From Anaerofustis stercorihominis (GTDB lineage Bacteria > Bacillota > Clostridia > Eubacteriales > Anaerofustaceae), in assembly GCA_015058295.1 (NCBI GenBank), contig SVCP01000009.1, forward strand, positions 1-53,383: a DNA stretch of 53,383 nucleotides, in the 5' to 3' direction. The notes beneath the pieces are model-generated. The model had not been told where the DNA came from. It worked only from the letters and a program-made list of their open reading frames with translations, and ran no database searches. Shown piece by piece: positions 29,583-37,762 of this stretch. Each line of letters starts with the position of its first letter. Positions within the stretch are counted from its first letter, which is position 1. The position numbers were made by a program, and so were the translations under genes.

Positions 29583-30026
29583 ATGAATAATTATATGAGT
29601 ATAAGGTTTAAGAGTGTGTCTGAAAATGAGGCTCTTGCGAGGGCCTCTATCGCATCATTCGTTTCTTCTATGAACCCGTCAATAGAAGATCTTGCAGATA
29701 TAAAAACAAGCATTTCCGAGGCCGTTACAAACTGCATCGTGCATGGTTACGACGGCGGAGTGGGTATGGTGGAAATGAGTGCATATACGGAAGGGAAGAA
29801 ACTGACCGTAAAGATAACCGACAAGGGGAAGGGTATACATAACATCGAGCAGGCAAGAGAGCCTTTGTTTACTTCCAAGCCGGAGGCGGAACGCTCCGGA
29901 ATGGGTTTTACCATAATGGAAAGCTTTATGGACAACATTAAGGTCATCTCACAGGTCGGAAAAGGAACCACGGTGATTATGTCCAAAGTTTTGACGCAAA
30001 AGATGGAATGTGACGATGCAGGATGA
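29583..30026 (+). CDS. spoIIAB: Anti-sigma-F factor SpoIIAB
   Basis: GHKL-type serine kinase and anti-sigma factor (147 residues). The ATP-binding boxes are SEAVTNCIVHGY (N box), DKGKGI (G1) and GMGFTIM (G2). An ATG at 29571 is also in frame, but GGAG at 29573-29576 is ideally spaced for the ATG at 29583. It holds sigma F inactive and phosphorylates SpoIIAA. Its end overlaps sigF. Confidence 0.95.
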   Translation: MNNYMSIRFKSVSENEALARASIASFVSSMNPSIEDLADIKTSISEAVTNCIVHGYDGGVGMVEMSAYTEGKKLTVKITDKGKGIHNIEQAREPLFTSKPEAERSGMGFTIMESFMDNIKVISQVGKGTTVIMSKVLTQKMECDDAG

Positions 30027-30759
30027 ACATAATTCAAAATATTATACAAAAGAGCTTATTCATAAGGCTCAATCGGGGGATGAGCAGGCACTTGCCACTC
30101 TTGTGAAAAATAACAGTGCCCTGGTAAACAGCCTCATAAAGAAATATTCATATCTGAAGGAAAATACAGAGGACCTGTATCAGATCGGGGTCATCGGACT
30201 GATAAAAGCCATAAAAAATTTTGATTTCAGCTACAATACGCAGTTCTCCACATATGCGGTATATCTTATAAACGGGGAACTTAAGAGACATTTCCGTGAT
30301 GACGGCATAATCAAGGTGTCAAGAAGTGTAAAAAGCGTGTATCTTGCGGCAAAAAATGAAAGGGAACGGTTTATAAAGATCAATGGATATGAGCCGGGCA
30401 TAAATGATATATCCAAAAATATAGGTTGTACTCCGGAACAGGTATCTGAAGCTTTTGAAGCCTGCAGAATGCCGGATTATCTTTCTGAATCAGTCTCGGG
30501 GGAAAATGGTGAAGGGAAAAGTCTTGAAGAGTATGTACCTGATGACAAAAATCCACTGGAAGACAGCTTGGAGCGAATTGCCCTGAAAAATGCTATATCA
30601 TCTCTGCCTCCGAAAGAAAGACAACTTATTATGCTCAGGTATTTTTCAGGAATGACGCAGAGTAAGGTTGCGGAAATTCTTTCCATGAGTCAGGTGTCCG
30701 TAAGCAGGCTGGAAAAGAAAATAATAGAACGCCTCAGGGAGGGTATGGCAGATAAATAG
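30010..30759 (+). CDS. sigF: Forespore sigma factor F
   Basis: Sigma-70 family factor of 249 residues with region 2 (EDLYQIGVIGLIKAIKNFD, then FSTYAVYLINGELKR), region 3 and a C-terminal region 4 helix-turn-helix (SKVAEILSMSQVSVSRLEKK). It directs early forespore genes. It starts at GTG 30010, or at the ATG two codons later, inside spoIIAB, so the two are coupled. No spoVA genes follow, unlike in Bacillus; the operon ends at the next hairpin. Confidence 0.95.
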   Translation: MTMQDEHNSKYYTKELIHKAQSGDEQALATLVKNNSALVNSLIKKYSYLKENTEDLYQIGVIGLIKAIKNFDFSYNTQFSTYAVYLINGELKRHFRDDGIIKVSRSVKSVYLAAKNERERFIKINGYEPGINDISKNIGCTPEQVSEAFEACRMPDYLSESVSGENGEGKSLEEYVPDDKNPLEDSLERIALKNAISSLPPKERQLIMLRYFSGMTQSKVAEILSMSQVSVSRLEKKIIERLREGMADK

Positions 30760-30844
30760 CATTGCATCGCATAAAAACATAAATATGAATATGCCGGCCA
30801 TTTGTGCGGAGTAATTGTTTCTGAACAAATCCTATGAGAACAAT

Positions 30845-30870
30845 AAAAGGCACCAAATCGGTGCCTTTTG
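30845..30870. terminator. Terminator after sigF, bidirectional
   Basis: Perfect 10-bp stem AAAAGGCACC / GGTGCCTTTT with a 5-base loop. It also lies just beyond the end of the decayed gene on the minus strand and could serve both. Confidence 0.88.
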
Positions 30871-30890
30871 CGTATAGTAATATTTTTACA

Positions 30891-31268
30891 TTACCTCCAT
30901 ACGGAAATATATTCATTTTCATCTTTAATTCTAATTCTCGCATAATGACCGTCAAAGGGTTCCGGGTATTCGATTGTCCGTCCGGCAGAATTATCTTTGT
31001 CAATTTTTTTCTGCAGTTCATTATTGATTTCTTTGTACGTTCTGTATTTCGTAACCATAAGCAAAAGCTCAATATCTTCCGGTTTATCGCTGTTTTCAGC
31101 AAGTTCCGTAATGAATGACAGTTTTGCCTTATTGCATTATATGATATGTAAAATTTTGATTCGTAATCGAGCCTGTCGGAATTTACAAATTTTTCTTCAT
31201 CGAGAAGATACCTTATTGAAATTTCGAATCACATTAATACAGAAGCCAAGTCTGCATTAACTCCGTAA
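30891..31268 (-). pseudogene. Decayed gene with one frameshift and one in-frame stop
   Basis: On the minus strand two adjacent frames read as one protein. The C-terminal part (30891 to about 31118) runs from FITELAENSDKPEDIELLL to EYISVWR and stop. The preceding part (to about 31229) includes YLLDEEKFVNSDRLDYES in another frame. Adding one A in the AAAA run near 31124 would join them. Further upstream an in-frame TGA (about 31230) separates MQVYGVNADLASVLM. All parts have protein-like composition. The family is not recognised; total length would be about 125 residues. A sequencing error could explain one lesion but hardly both. Confidence 0.65.
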
Positions 31269-31292
31269 ACCTGCATATGGGAATTCCTGCTG

Positions 31293-31337
31293 TAACATAA
31301 AATGAAAAATCATTATTGTAATAAACGTTTTATGTTA
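31293..31337. repeat. Nested inverted repeat
   Basis: TAACATAAAA (31293-31302) and TTTTATGTTA (31328-31337) are exact inverted copies around a second small palindrome TTATTGTAATAA. AATATTTTTTT follows, so on the plus strand it could act as a weak terminator; it may instead be the scar of an insertion. Confidence 0.55.
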
Positions 31338-31361
31338 CGCAGACAATATTTTTTTACGCAG

Positions 31362-31402
31362 AAGGCGTTTTTTGTACTCATCGGACAAAGGACGCCTTTT
31401 TG
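31362..31402 (+). terminator. Strong hairpin with T tail upstream of nrdJ
   Basis: A 14-bp stem (31362-31375 with 31385-31398, two G-T pairs), a 9-base loop, and a short T run. No plus-strand gene lies between it and the sigF terminator, so it ends either a short untranslated RNA or read-through. Confidence 0.6.
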
Positions 31403-31413
31403 ATATATAGTTC

Positions 31414-31441
31414 TTGCATTCATGGTATTTTGTGGTATACT
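31414..31441 (+). promoter_or_regulatory. Promoter for nrdJ
   Basis: TTGCAT and TATACT with 16 bases between and an extended -10 (TGGTATACT). Transcription would start near 31448, immediately before two NrdR-like sites. Confidence 0.7.
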
Positions 31442-31451
31442 AATAACTGCC

Positions 31452-31499
31452 CACTACATATTGTTTTTATTTTTTAAATTCCCCACAATATATAGTGAA
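31452..31499 (+). promoter_or_regulatory. Tandem NrdR boxes in the nrdJ leader
   Basis: Two 16-base sites begin at 31452 (CACTACATATTGTTTT) and 31484 (CACAATATATAGTGAA). The second closely matches the NrdR consensus ACACTATATATAGTGT; the first is weaker. They lie 32 bases apart, three helical turns, which is the known spacing for cooperative NrdR binding. Their place just after the start site fits repression by dATP-loaded NrdR. The nrdR gene itself is not in the window. Confidence 0.72.
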
Positions 31500-31560
31500 A
31501 TATATTCAAAAAGATTACTGAATCATAAAAGGTGAATTAAAGTAAAGAAAGGAGTCAGAT

Positions 31561-34509
31561 ATGAGCGAACTGAAAAATATCCTGCAGCGTAAATATACGA
31601 CTTGTCTGCAGGATGACAAGACAAAAACAGTCTATGATCTGTTCGAATACGAAAAGATCGATGCAAAGATCGTGGATCATTCAACAGGCGATGTTATTGT
31701 TGATATGAGAGATCTGGAATTCCCTGTGGGATATTCCAAGAACGCATGCAACATTATCGCATCAAAATATTTCCGCAAAGCCGGAATCAATGATGAATTT
31801 GGCCATGAAACAAGTATGAAGCAGCTTGCAGACAGAATGGTAGGATTCTGGGCTGATGCTCTTATGGATGAAGGTATTATCGAAACAAAAGAGGAATGGC
31901 AGATATTCTATGACGAAATGGTATATGCCCTTCTTTCTCAGAAATGGGCGCCAAACTCTCCGCAGTGGTTTAATACCGGCATTAAACGAAACTACGGCAT
32001 TGCAGGCGACAGCGATGATATGTACTACTATGACGAGAAACAAGGCAAGGTAGTATTAAGCCCCGACCGTTATACACGCACACAGGCTTCAGCATGCTTC
32101 ATTCTTTCAATCGCGGATTCACTCATTGGTCCGCACTCTATCAGTGAGCAGTTCGTAACAGAAACAAAGCTTTTCAAAGGTGGCAGTGGTGTAGGGACAA
32201 ACTTCTCCACACTCAGAGGAGTCAATGAAAAATTATCAAGCGGCGGTGTGTCAAGCGGTGTTATGAGCTTTCTCAAAGGTCTCGATCGTAACGCAGGCGC
32301 AATCAAATCCGGCGGAACAACAAGAAGAGCAGCAAAAATGCTTATTCTTGATATCGATCATCCGGAGATCGAAGAATTTATTTCCTGGAAAGCAAAAGAA
32401 GAGGATAAAGTCAGAGCCCTCGGTAAAATGGGTTATGATGTCAGCATGGATGGCGAAGCTTATTCAACTGTAAGCGGACAGAACGGAAACAACTCCGTAA
32501 GAGTAAGTGAAGACTTTATGAAAAAAGTCCTCAATCTTGATAAAGATCCTGACAGCACAATAAAAATCAACGGTATCGTTGACAGCTCAGTCAACAGGGA
32601 AAAGAGTGTAAAAGAACTTTGGGATCTCATTTCCCAGTGTGCATGGGCATGCGCAGATCCGGCACTTCAGTTTGATGATCTTTACAATGGCTGGCATACC
32701 TGTCCTGCAGGTGAAGACGGTGTTTACGGAGCAAAATATAACCGTATCAATGCAACAAACCCCTGCAGTGAATATGCATTCCTTGACGATACATCATGCA
32801 ACCTTGCATCTATCAATATTTATAATTTCTTCAACAATGATACAAAAAAAGTTGATCTCGACGGATTTATTCATGTTGTAGGTCTTGTTCAGCTCGTACT
32901 TGAAGCAAGTATCCACCGCGGACAGTTCCCGACGGAAGATATTGCTAGAAAAACACATATGTTCCGTACGACAGGCCTTGGCATCGCAAACCTTGCGTCA
33001 CTTCTTATGGTTCTTGGTTTTGCATATGACAGCGATGAAGCAAGAAACACAGCTGCAGCAGTTTGCTCGATCATGACAGGCTACTCATATTATGTTTCTG
33101 CCCTTATGGCGAAAAAAGTCGGAGCATTTGAAAAATACGATATCAACAAAGAACACGTACTGAGAGTTCTCCGTAACCATGCAAGATGCGCAGGTGCACT
33201 TGGTGGAGAATTTGAAGGACTTACATATGTTCCCTTCTCTGTTGACAAAAATATCCTCAGCAAAAACGGTCTCGAAGATCTCGCGAATGTTGCGAAAAAC
33301 TGCTGGGAAATAGCTCTTGTTGAAGCTAACGAATACGGTGTAAGAAACGCACAGGTAAGTGTTATTGCTCCTACAGGTACTATTTCATTCGCTATGGATT
33401 GCGGTGCAACAAGTATTGAACCGTTCTATTCTCATGTTGTTTACAAAAAACTTGTAGGCGGCGGCGTTCTTGAAATCATCAACCCGATCATTGAGCAGAC
33501 ACTCGAAAATCTTGGTTACAGCGCAGAAGAGATCAGACTGGTAAGTGATTATCTCCTCGAAAAGAATGAAAGCGGAATGTTTGTTCATTATTCGCTTCTT
33601 GACTGTCCTGAAATCAGACCTGAGCACAGAAAGATATTTGAAAATGCAAATGAGATTTCTCCGGAAGGACATGTACTGATGGTTGCCGCTATCACACCGA
33701 TGATCAGTGGTTCTGTATCCAAGACGGTAAATATGGTTTCCACAGCGACGACTGAAGATATTTCGGATATTTACAAGCTGGCGTATAAAACAGGTGTAAA
33801 AGCTATTTCGATTTATCGTGACGGCTGTAAAGCATCTCAGCCTCTTACGATGGGTGATGATTCAGGGGATGATCAAAGTGATCTTTCAAAATACACATAT
33901 GCGGAACTTCTTCAGTTTGCGAAGAACTGCAGAAATTCACTTTCCAAGAGACTTCGTCCGGGCGGAATGCGAATGAGCAGAACTCACTCTGCGAAGATCG
34001 GTGATATCGAGCTTTATGTGACTATAGGATTCTATCCGGACGGAAACATGGCGGAATTGTTCGTTTCTTCAGATAAAGAAGGTACAGTTGTAAAAGGTTT
34101 GCTCGCATCTCTTTCAAAAGCTATCTCAAATATGTTACAATACAACGTGCCGCCGAAAGAAATCGCAAGAATTCTCAGAGGACAGCAGTTTGAGCCGAGC
34201 GGATTCGTATCACGTCATCCGTACATCAAGAGTGCATCCTCCATTGCGGATCTTATCAGTAAGATCATTGATATTGAGCTTGAAGATTTCAGCCGCTGTC
34301 AGGTAAAACCGCAGGATTTCATTCCTATCGTACCGAACAAACAGAAAGTAAAGGTCGTCGATATGAAACCTGTCGTAAATAAAGAAGACATTGAAAAAGG
34401 AGAACGTGTATATGGTGAACTTTGCCCGGAATGTTCTTCAACAAGACTCTTTAAAAACGGAACCTGCAAAGTATGTGCTGATTGCGGAAGTACAACAGGC
34501 TGCAGTTAG
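31561..34509 (+). CDS. nrdJ: Class II (adenosylcobalamin-dependent) ribonucleotide reductase
   Basis: Reduces ribonucleotides to deoxyribonucleotides with coenzyme B12 and needs no oxygen or separate small subunit. 982 residues. The marks are KWAPNSPQWFNTGI near the start, RINATNPCSEYAF with the loop cysteine, CNLASINIYNF, and a C-terminal part with a TSCPD-type domain and a zinc/redox Cys cluster (CPECSSTRLF, then VCADCG). AAAGGAGT precedes the ATG. The gene implies that the cell makes or imports cobalamin. It is followed after 12 bases by a TraB-type gene. Confidence 0.96.
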   Translation: MSELKNILQRKYTTCLQDDKTKTVYDLFEYEKIDAKIVDHSTGDVIVDMRDLEFPVGYSKNACNIIASKYFRKAGINDEFGHETSMKQLADRMVGFWADALMDEGIIETKEEWQIFYDEMVYALLSQKWAPNSPQWFNTGIKRNYGIAGDSDDMYYYDEKQGKVVLSPDRYTRTQASACFILSIADSLIGPHSISEQFVTETKLFKGGSGVGTNFSTLRGVNEKLSSGGVSSGVMSFLKGLDRNAGAIKSGGTTRRAAKMLILDIDHPEIEEFISWKAKEEDKVRALGKMGYDVSMDGEAYSTVSGQNGNNSVRVSEDFMKKVLNLDKDPDSTIKINGIVDSSVNREKSVKELWDLISQCAWACADPALQFDDLYNGWHTCPAGEDGVYGAKYNRINATNPCSEYAFLDDTSCNLASINIYNFFNNDTKKVDLDGFIHVVGLVQLVLEASIHRGQFPTEDIARKTHMFRTTGLGIANLASLLMVLGFAYDSDEARNTAAAVCSIMTGYSYYVSALMAKKVGAFEKYDINKEHVLRVLRNHARCAGALGGEFEGLTYVPFSVDKNILSKNGLEDLANVAKNCWEIALVEANEYGVRNAQVSVIAPTGTISFAMDCGATSIEPFYSHVVYKKLVGGGVLEIINPIIEQTLENLGYSAEEIRLVSDYLLEKNESGMFVHYSLLDCPEIRPEHRKIFENANEISPEGHVLMVAAITPMISGSVSKTVNMVSTATTEDISDIYKLAYKTGVKAISIYRDGCKASQPLTMGDDSGDDQSDLSKYTYAELLQFAKNCRNSLSKRLRPGGMRMSRTHSAKIGDIELYVTIGFYPDGNMAELFVSSDKEGTVVKGLLASLSKAISNMLQYNVPPKEIARILRGQQFEPSGFVSRHPYIKSASSIADLISKIIDIELEDFSRCQVKPQDFIPIVPNKQKVKVVDMKPVVNKEDIEKGERVYGELCPECSSTRLFKNGTCKVCADCGSTTGCS

Positions 34510-34521
34510 GAGATAATTATT

Positions 34522-35706
34522 TTGAGTATATTGGAAAATGAGAATGTAAAGATCTATAATATAGGCTCAAAGACAATATATGTATTGGGAACCGCTCATG
34601 TATCGGCTCAGAGTGCAGATGATGCGTATGAACTTATACATGAAGTGATGCCGGATTCTGTTTGTGTGGAACTTGACGATCAGAGAATCGAAAGTCTGAA
34701 AAATCCTAAAAAATGGAGTGACACAGACATTATCAGCATTGTCAAAAATAAACAGTCCGCTTTTATGCTGGCAAACCTAATTCTTTCTTCGTATCAGAAG
34801 CGTCTCGCGGATCAGTTAGGTGTTGCTGTAGGGCAGGAAATGATAGTCAGCATGAATGCGGCTGAAGAGATCGGTGCAAAAGTAGTTGCGGTTGATAGGC
34901 CAATAAAGACGACATTGATGCGTATATGGCGCAAAATGAATCTTAAAGATAAGCTTAAACTCATTTTTAATGTGGTATTTGGATTCCTTGATGATGAAGA
35001 TATTGACGAAAGCGACCTTGAAGAACTGAAATCCCAGGATATGCTTACATCAGCTATGTCAGAGTTGGGAGAAAGTTTTCCTTCGCTGAAAAGATATCTT
35101 GTAGATGAAAGAGATGAGTTTATTGCCCGTTCTGTTCTCAATGCTCCCGGTGAAAAAGTTGTTGCCGTTGTAGGTGCAGCTCATACGGTAGGGATGGACA
35201 GAATAATAAAAGAAAATGACAGTTCTGTGGATCTGAAAGAGTTGTCAGAAGTTCCTAAGCCGTCAAAATCGGGAAAGATAATAAGCTGGAGTATTCCCGT
35301 TGTACTTATCGGAATGGTCATATTTACTCTTTTCAAAGACCTGAGTGCTGGGCTTGGACAGATAAAATCATGGGTTATTATAAACGGGATTTTGTCTGCA
35401 TTGGGTACAGCCCTTGCGGGAGGACACATACTCTCGATCCTGACTGCATTCATCGTTGCTCCAATAACATCTCTTGATCCGATACTTGCGGCAGGATGGT
35501 TTGCAGGATTGGTTGAAGCTTATGTCAGAAAACCTGCAGTAAAGGACTTTGAAGCTCTCAGCGAAGATCTCAACTCTATCAAAGGTCTCTGGAAAAACAG
35601 AATCACAAGGCTTCTGCTTGTAGTTGTGTTTGCAAATCTTGGAAGTACCATTGGCACATTTGTAGGCGGGATCGATATATTCTCTGTATTCAAAAAATTT
35701 CTGTAG
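34522..35706 (+). CDS. TraB/PrgY family membrane protein
   Basis: 394 residues. The N-terminal TIKI/TraB-type domain has the conserved GTAHVS near residue 25, CVELDDQR, and the second block VVGAAHTVG near 215. The C-terminal half has about four membrane helices (260-390). Plasmid TraB/PrgY proteins block self-response to peptide pheromones, probably by degrading them, and the related TIKI proteins are metalloproteases. The chromosomal role here is unknown. The start is TTG with TTAGGAGA upstream. It is co-transcribed with nrdJ and ends at a terminator. Confidence 0.88.
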   Translation: MSILENENVKIYNIGSKTIYVLGTAHVSAQSADDAYELIHEVMPDSVCVELDDQRIESLKNPKKWSDTDIISIVKNKQSAFMLANLILSSYQKRLADQLGVAVGQEMIVSMNAAEEIGAKVVAVDRPIKTTLMRIWRKMNLKDKLKLIFNVVFGFLDDEDIDESDLEELKSQDMLTSAMSELGESFPSLKRYLVDERDEFIARSVLNAPGEKVVAVVGAAHTVGMDRIIKENDSSVDLKELSEVPKPSKSGKIISWSIPVVLIGMVIFTLFKDLSAGLGQIKSWVIINGILSALGTALAGGHILSILTAFIVAPITSLDPILAAGWFAGLVEAYVRKPAVKDFEALSEDLNSIKGLWKNRITRLLLVVVFANLGSTIGTFVGGIDIFSVFKKFL

Positions 35707-35726
35707 GGTAAATCCTGATCAGATAA

Positions 35727-35757
35727 GGGAACAGTGTAAAACTGTTCTCTTTTTTTA
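35727..35757 (+). terminator. Terminator after the TraB-type gene
   Basis: Stem GGGAACAGT / ACTGTTCTC (one G-T pair) with a 5-base loop, then TTTTTTT. Confidence 0.85.
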
Positions 35758-35840
35758 TGCGGCATATTGATTTGATTGCAGAAATAATATAAGATAATAA
35801 TGAACAATAATTAAAAATAATAATGCAAAGGAGATAATCT

Positions 35841-36440
35841 ATGGATAATGTGAAGTTAAACAAATCTGTCATTCTCGTACATAACCTTCTGAGGATCATG
35901 CGGGCGTTCTGCGTTGTTGCGGGAGTTATTATGGTGCTCGTGATGATTTCCTTTCCGGGAATCTGGGAATTTACGCAGGTGATGCTGAGCAATCCCTCCT
36001 ATTCAATCGGCATGGAGCCTGCACTGCTCAATCAGCTGCTTGAAATGAAAGACAGGGTGGCACCATATTTCTGCTCGATGATTGCGACAGGAATCCTGGG
36101 CATAGTGGTTGAATTCTTTTATCTGAAAACGCTTATCTCCGTTGTCGGGGAAATGCGTGATGGAGCTATTTTCGCGGAGCATTACGGAACTGAGCTCCGC
36201 AAAGTCGTAAAGCTTATAATCATTCAGATCGTTGCGACATTCGTTCTGGGTACGGTACTCACTTTTGTATTTGCACCGGAGCTGATGCAGAACCCGTCGG
36301 CATCCATTACGTTCAATTTCAACGGTTTATTCACGGCTGCATTCGTGTATTTCGCTTCATATATCCTCGATTACGGGTATTATCAGTCAACAAAGTCCGT
36401 TGAGCCTGCATGTACGGATATTACTGCAGAACAGGAATAG
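35841..36440 (+). CDS. Four-helix membrane protein, DUF2975-like
   Basis: 199 residues with four predicted membrane helices (about 20-42, 72-92, 119-141, 155-177). The short loop after helix 2 (EMRDGAIFAEHYGTELRKV) resembles DUF2975 proteins. Those are often followed by a small XRE-type regulator, which is absent here. The function is unknown. AAAGGAGA lies 8 bases before the ATG. Confidence 0.6.
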   Translation: MDNVKLNKSVILVHNLLRIMRAFCVVAGVIMVLVMISFPGIWEFTQVMLSNPSYSIGMEPALLNQLLEMKDRVAPYFCSMIATGILGIVVEFFYLKTLISVVGEMRDGAIFAEHYGTELRKVVKLIIIQIVATFVLGTVLTFVFAPELMQNPSASITFNFNGLFTAAFVYFASYILDYGYYQSTKSVEPACTDITAEQE

Positions 36441-36501
36441 GTGATATGCGGAGGTTTGTGCACGGCATAATATTATTTGTTGAAAATACAATATGTTAGT
36501 C

Positions 36502-36530
36502 TTGACCTTTTATTGTTGATGATATAAAAT
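36502..36530 (+). promoter_or_regulatory. Promoter for the first URO-D paralogue
   Basis: TTGACC and TAAAAT with 17 bases between, about 50 bases before the start codon. Confidence 0.75.
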
Positions 36531-36578
36531 GTATGTATACACTTTCTTTAGTGTTTATGTTATTTAAGGAGAAATTAG

Positions 36579-37631
36579 ATGATCAAAAAAACTTACAGTG
36601 AACAGGAACTCAGAGTTGTAGACACAAAGCCCGGTTTCGGCGGCGCACCCGGCACACCTATCTACAACACACCGATCTCTTACAGAGAAAATACAAAAGC
36701 TTTGTATTTCGAAAAGGATCCGGCATGGATACATACTTTCAGTGATTCTGACGGAATTCAGTCTACACTTTACAATCTCAATTTCGGACGTCCCCGTGCA
36801 GATAATGACGGTATGATCGACGTATTCGGTGCAAAATGGAAATATGTTGAAACAGCAGGTGGTTCTATTACGGAAACAGGCAGAGAAATTCTCGTAGATG
36901 TAAACGACTGGAAAGAAAAAATCAAAATGCCGGATGTTGAAAGCTGGGACTGGAAAACAGACCTCGCAGGCGTTGACAACAACCCCCGTTATGCTCAGGT
37001 ATTCACATTCGTAAACGGTTTCTGGTTTGAAAGACTTATCTCTCTCATGGACTTCGAAAACGCTGCTATGGCTCTCGTAGACGAAGATCAACAGGACGCT
37101 GTATATGAACTTTTCGGCGCTATGACAGATGTTGCGTGCAAACTCGTAGACCTTATCTGCGAATATGCACCGTCAGTAGACGGCTTCAATGTACATGATG
37201 ACTGGGGCAGCCAGAGAAGCCCGTTCTTCTCAGAAGAAATCGCAAGAAAACTCTTCCTCCCGCACATGAAGAGACTCGTTTCCCACATCAAATCTAAAGG
37301 CAGATTCGCAACACTGCACTCCTGCGGTTGTGTACAGGACAGAGTTGAAATCTTCATCGAAGCAGGATTTGACGGATGGCAGCCGCAGCCGATGAATGAT
37401 GTTGCAAAACTTTATGAACTGTATGGCGACAAGATGGTATTCGAAGCTACTCCGGAAGCTTTTGATATTGAAGATGATGAAGCTGCTGTTGCTTCAGCAA
37501 GAAAATTTGTTGACTACTACTGCAACAAAGGCAAACCGGCAGGTATCGGTACAGGCGGACGCCCGATGATGGCAAGCAAAGCTTTCAGCGAAGAACTTTA
37601 CAGATATTCAAGAGAAAAATATCTCAAATAA
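36579..37631 (+). CDS. URO-D superfamily protein 1 (methyltransferase-like), pair A
   Basis: 350 residues of the uroporphyrinogen-decarboxylase fold. This superfamily includes haem-pathway HemE and the zinc-dependent corrinoid/CoM methyltransferases MtaA, MtbA and CmuA. The conserved blocks shared by all four paralogues here are YNTPISYREN, WFERLISLMDFENAAMAL, HDDWGSQRSPFFS (His206) and TLHSCGC (His247, Cys249), the last matching two of the three zinc ligands of MtaA-type enzymes. The third ligand (Cys near the end) is not evident. The arginines that bind uroporphyrinogen in HemE are not seen at the start. AAGGAGAAA lies before the ATG. Closest relative in the window is the next gene. Confidence 0.85.
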   Translation: MIKKTYSEQELRVVDTKPGFGGAPGTPIYNTPISYRENTKALYFEKDPAWIHTFSDSDGIQSTLYNLNFGRPRADNDGMIDVFGAKWKYVETAGGSITETGREILVDVNDWKEKIKMPDVESWDWKTDLAGVDNNPRYAQVFTFVNGFWFERLISLMDFENAAMALVDEDQQDAVYELFGAMTDVACKLVDLICEYAPSVDGFNVHDDWGSQRSPFFSEEIARKLFLPHMKRLVSHIKSKGRFATLHSCGCVQDRVEIFIEAGFDGWQPQPMNDVAKLYELYGDKMVFEATPEAFDIEDDEAAVASARKFVDYYCNKGKPAGIGTGGRPMMASKAFSEELYRYSREKYLK

Positions 37632-37642
37632 ATCATATTTTT

Positions 37643-37665
37643 CAGCCCGACTGTATGTCGGGCTG
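37643..37665 (+). other. Hairpin between URO-D 1 and URO-D 2 without a T tract
   Basis: Perfect 9-bp GC-rich stem CAGCCCGAC / GTCGGGCTG with a 5-base loop, followed by GTGTATTTG. Lacking a T run, it is more likely an mRNA stabiliser or partial terminator than a full stop. Confidence 0.6.
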
Positions 37666-37681
37666 GTGTATTTGCAGTAAA

Positions 37682-37710
37682 TGTACAGAATTATTTTTTA
37701 TTGTGTACAG
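37682..37710 (+). repeat. Direct repeat TGTACAG upstream of URO-D 2
   Basis: TGTACAG occurs at 37682-37688 and 37704-37710, two helical turns apart and about 53-80 bases before the start codon. A regulator site is possible but unproven. Confidence 0.35.
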
Positions 37711-37762
37711 CTGTATTTTATATTGAACAGAAATAAAATATATAAACAAAAAGGAGAAAATC

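Noticed and set aside
30734-31102. A 122-codon minus-strand ORF over the sigF terminator
   Set aside because: Its end runs through a terminator hairpin and into the 3' end of sigF antisense. Only the part beyond 30890 has protein-like character, and in another frame, so I describe a decayed gene instead.
36579-37631. Annotating the URO-D family genes as hemE (uroporphyrinogen decarboxylase)
   Set aside because: Four divergent copies, no N-terminal arginine motif of HemE, an HxC motif typical of methyltransferase relatives, and no other haem gene nearby.
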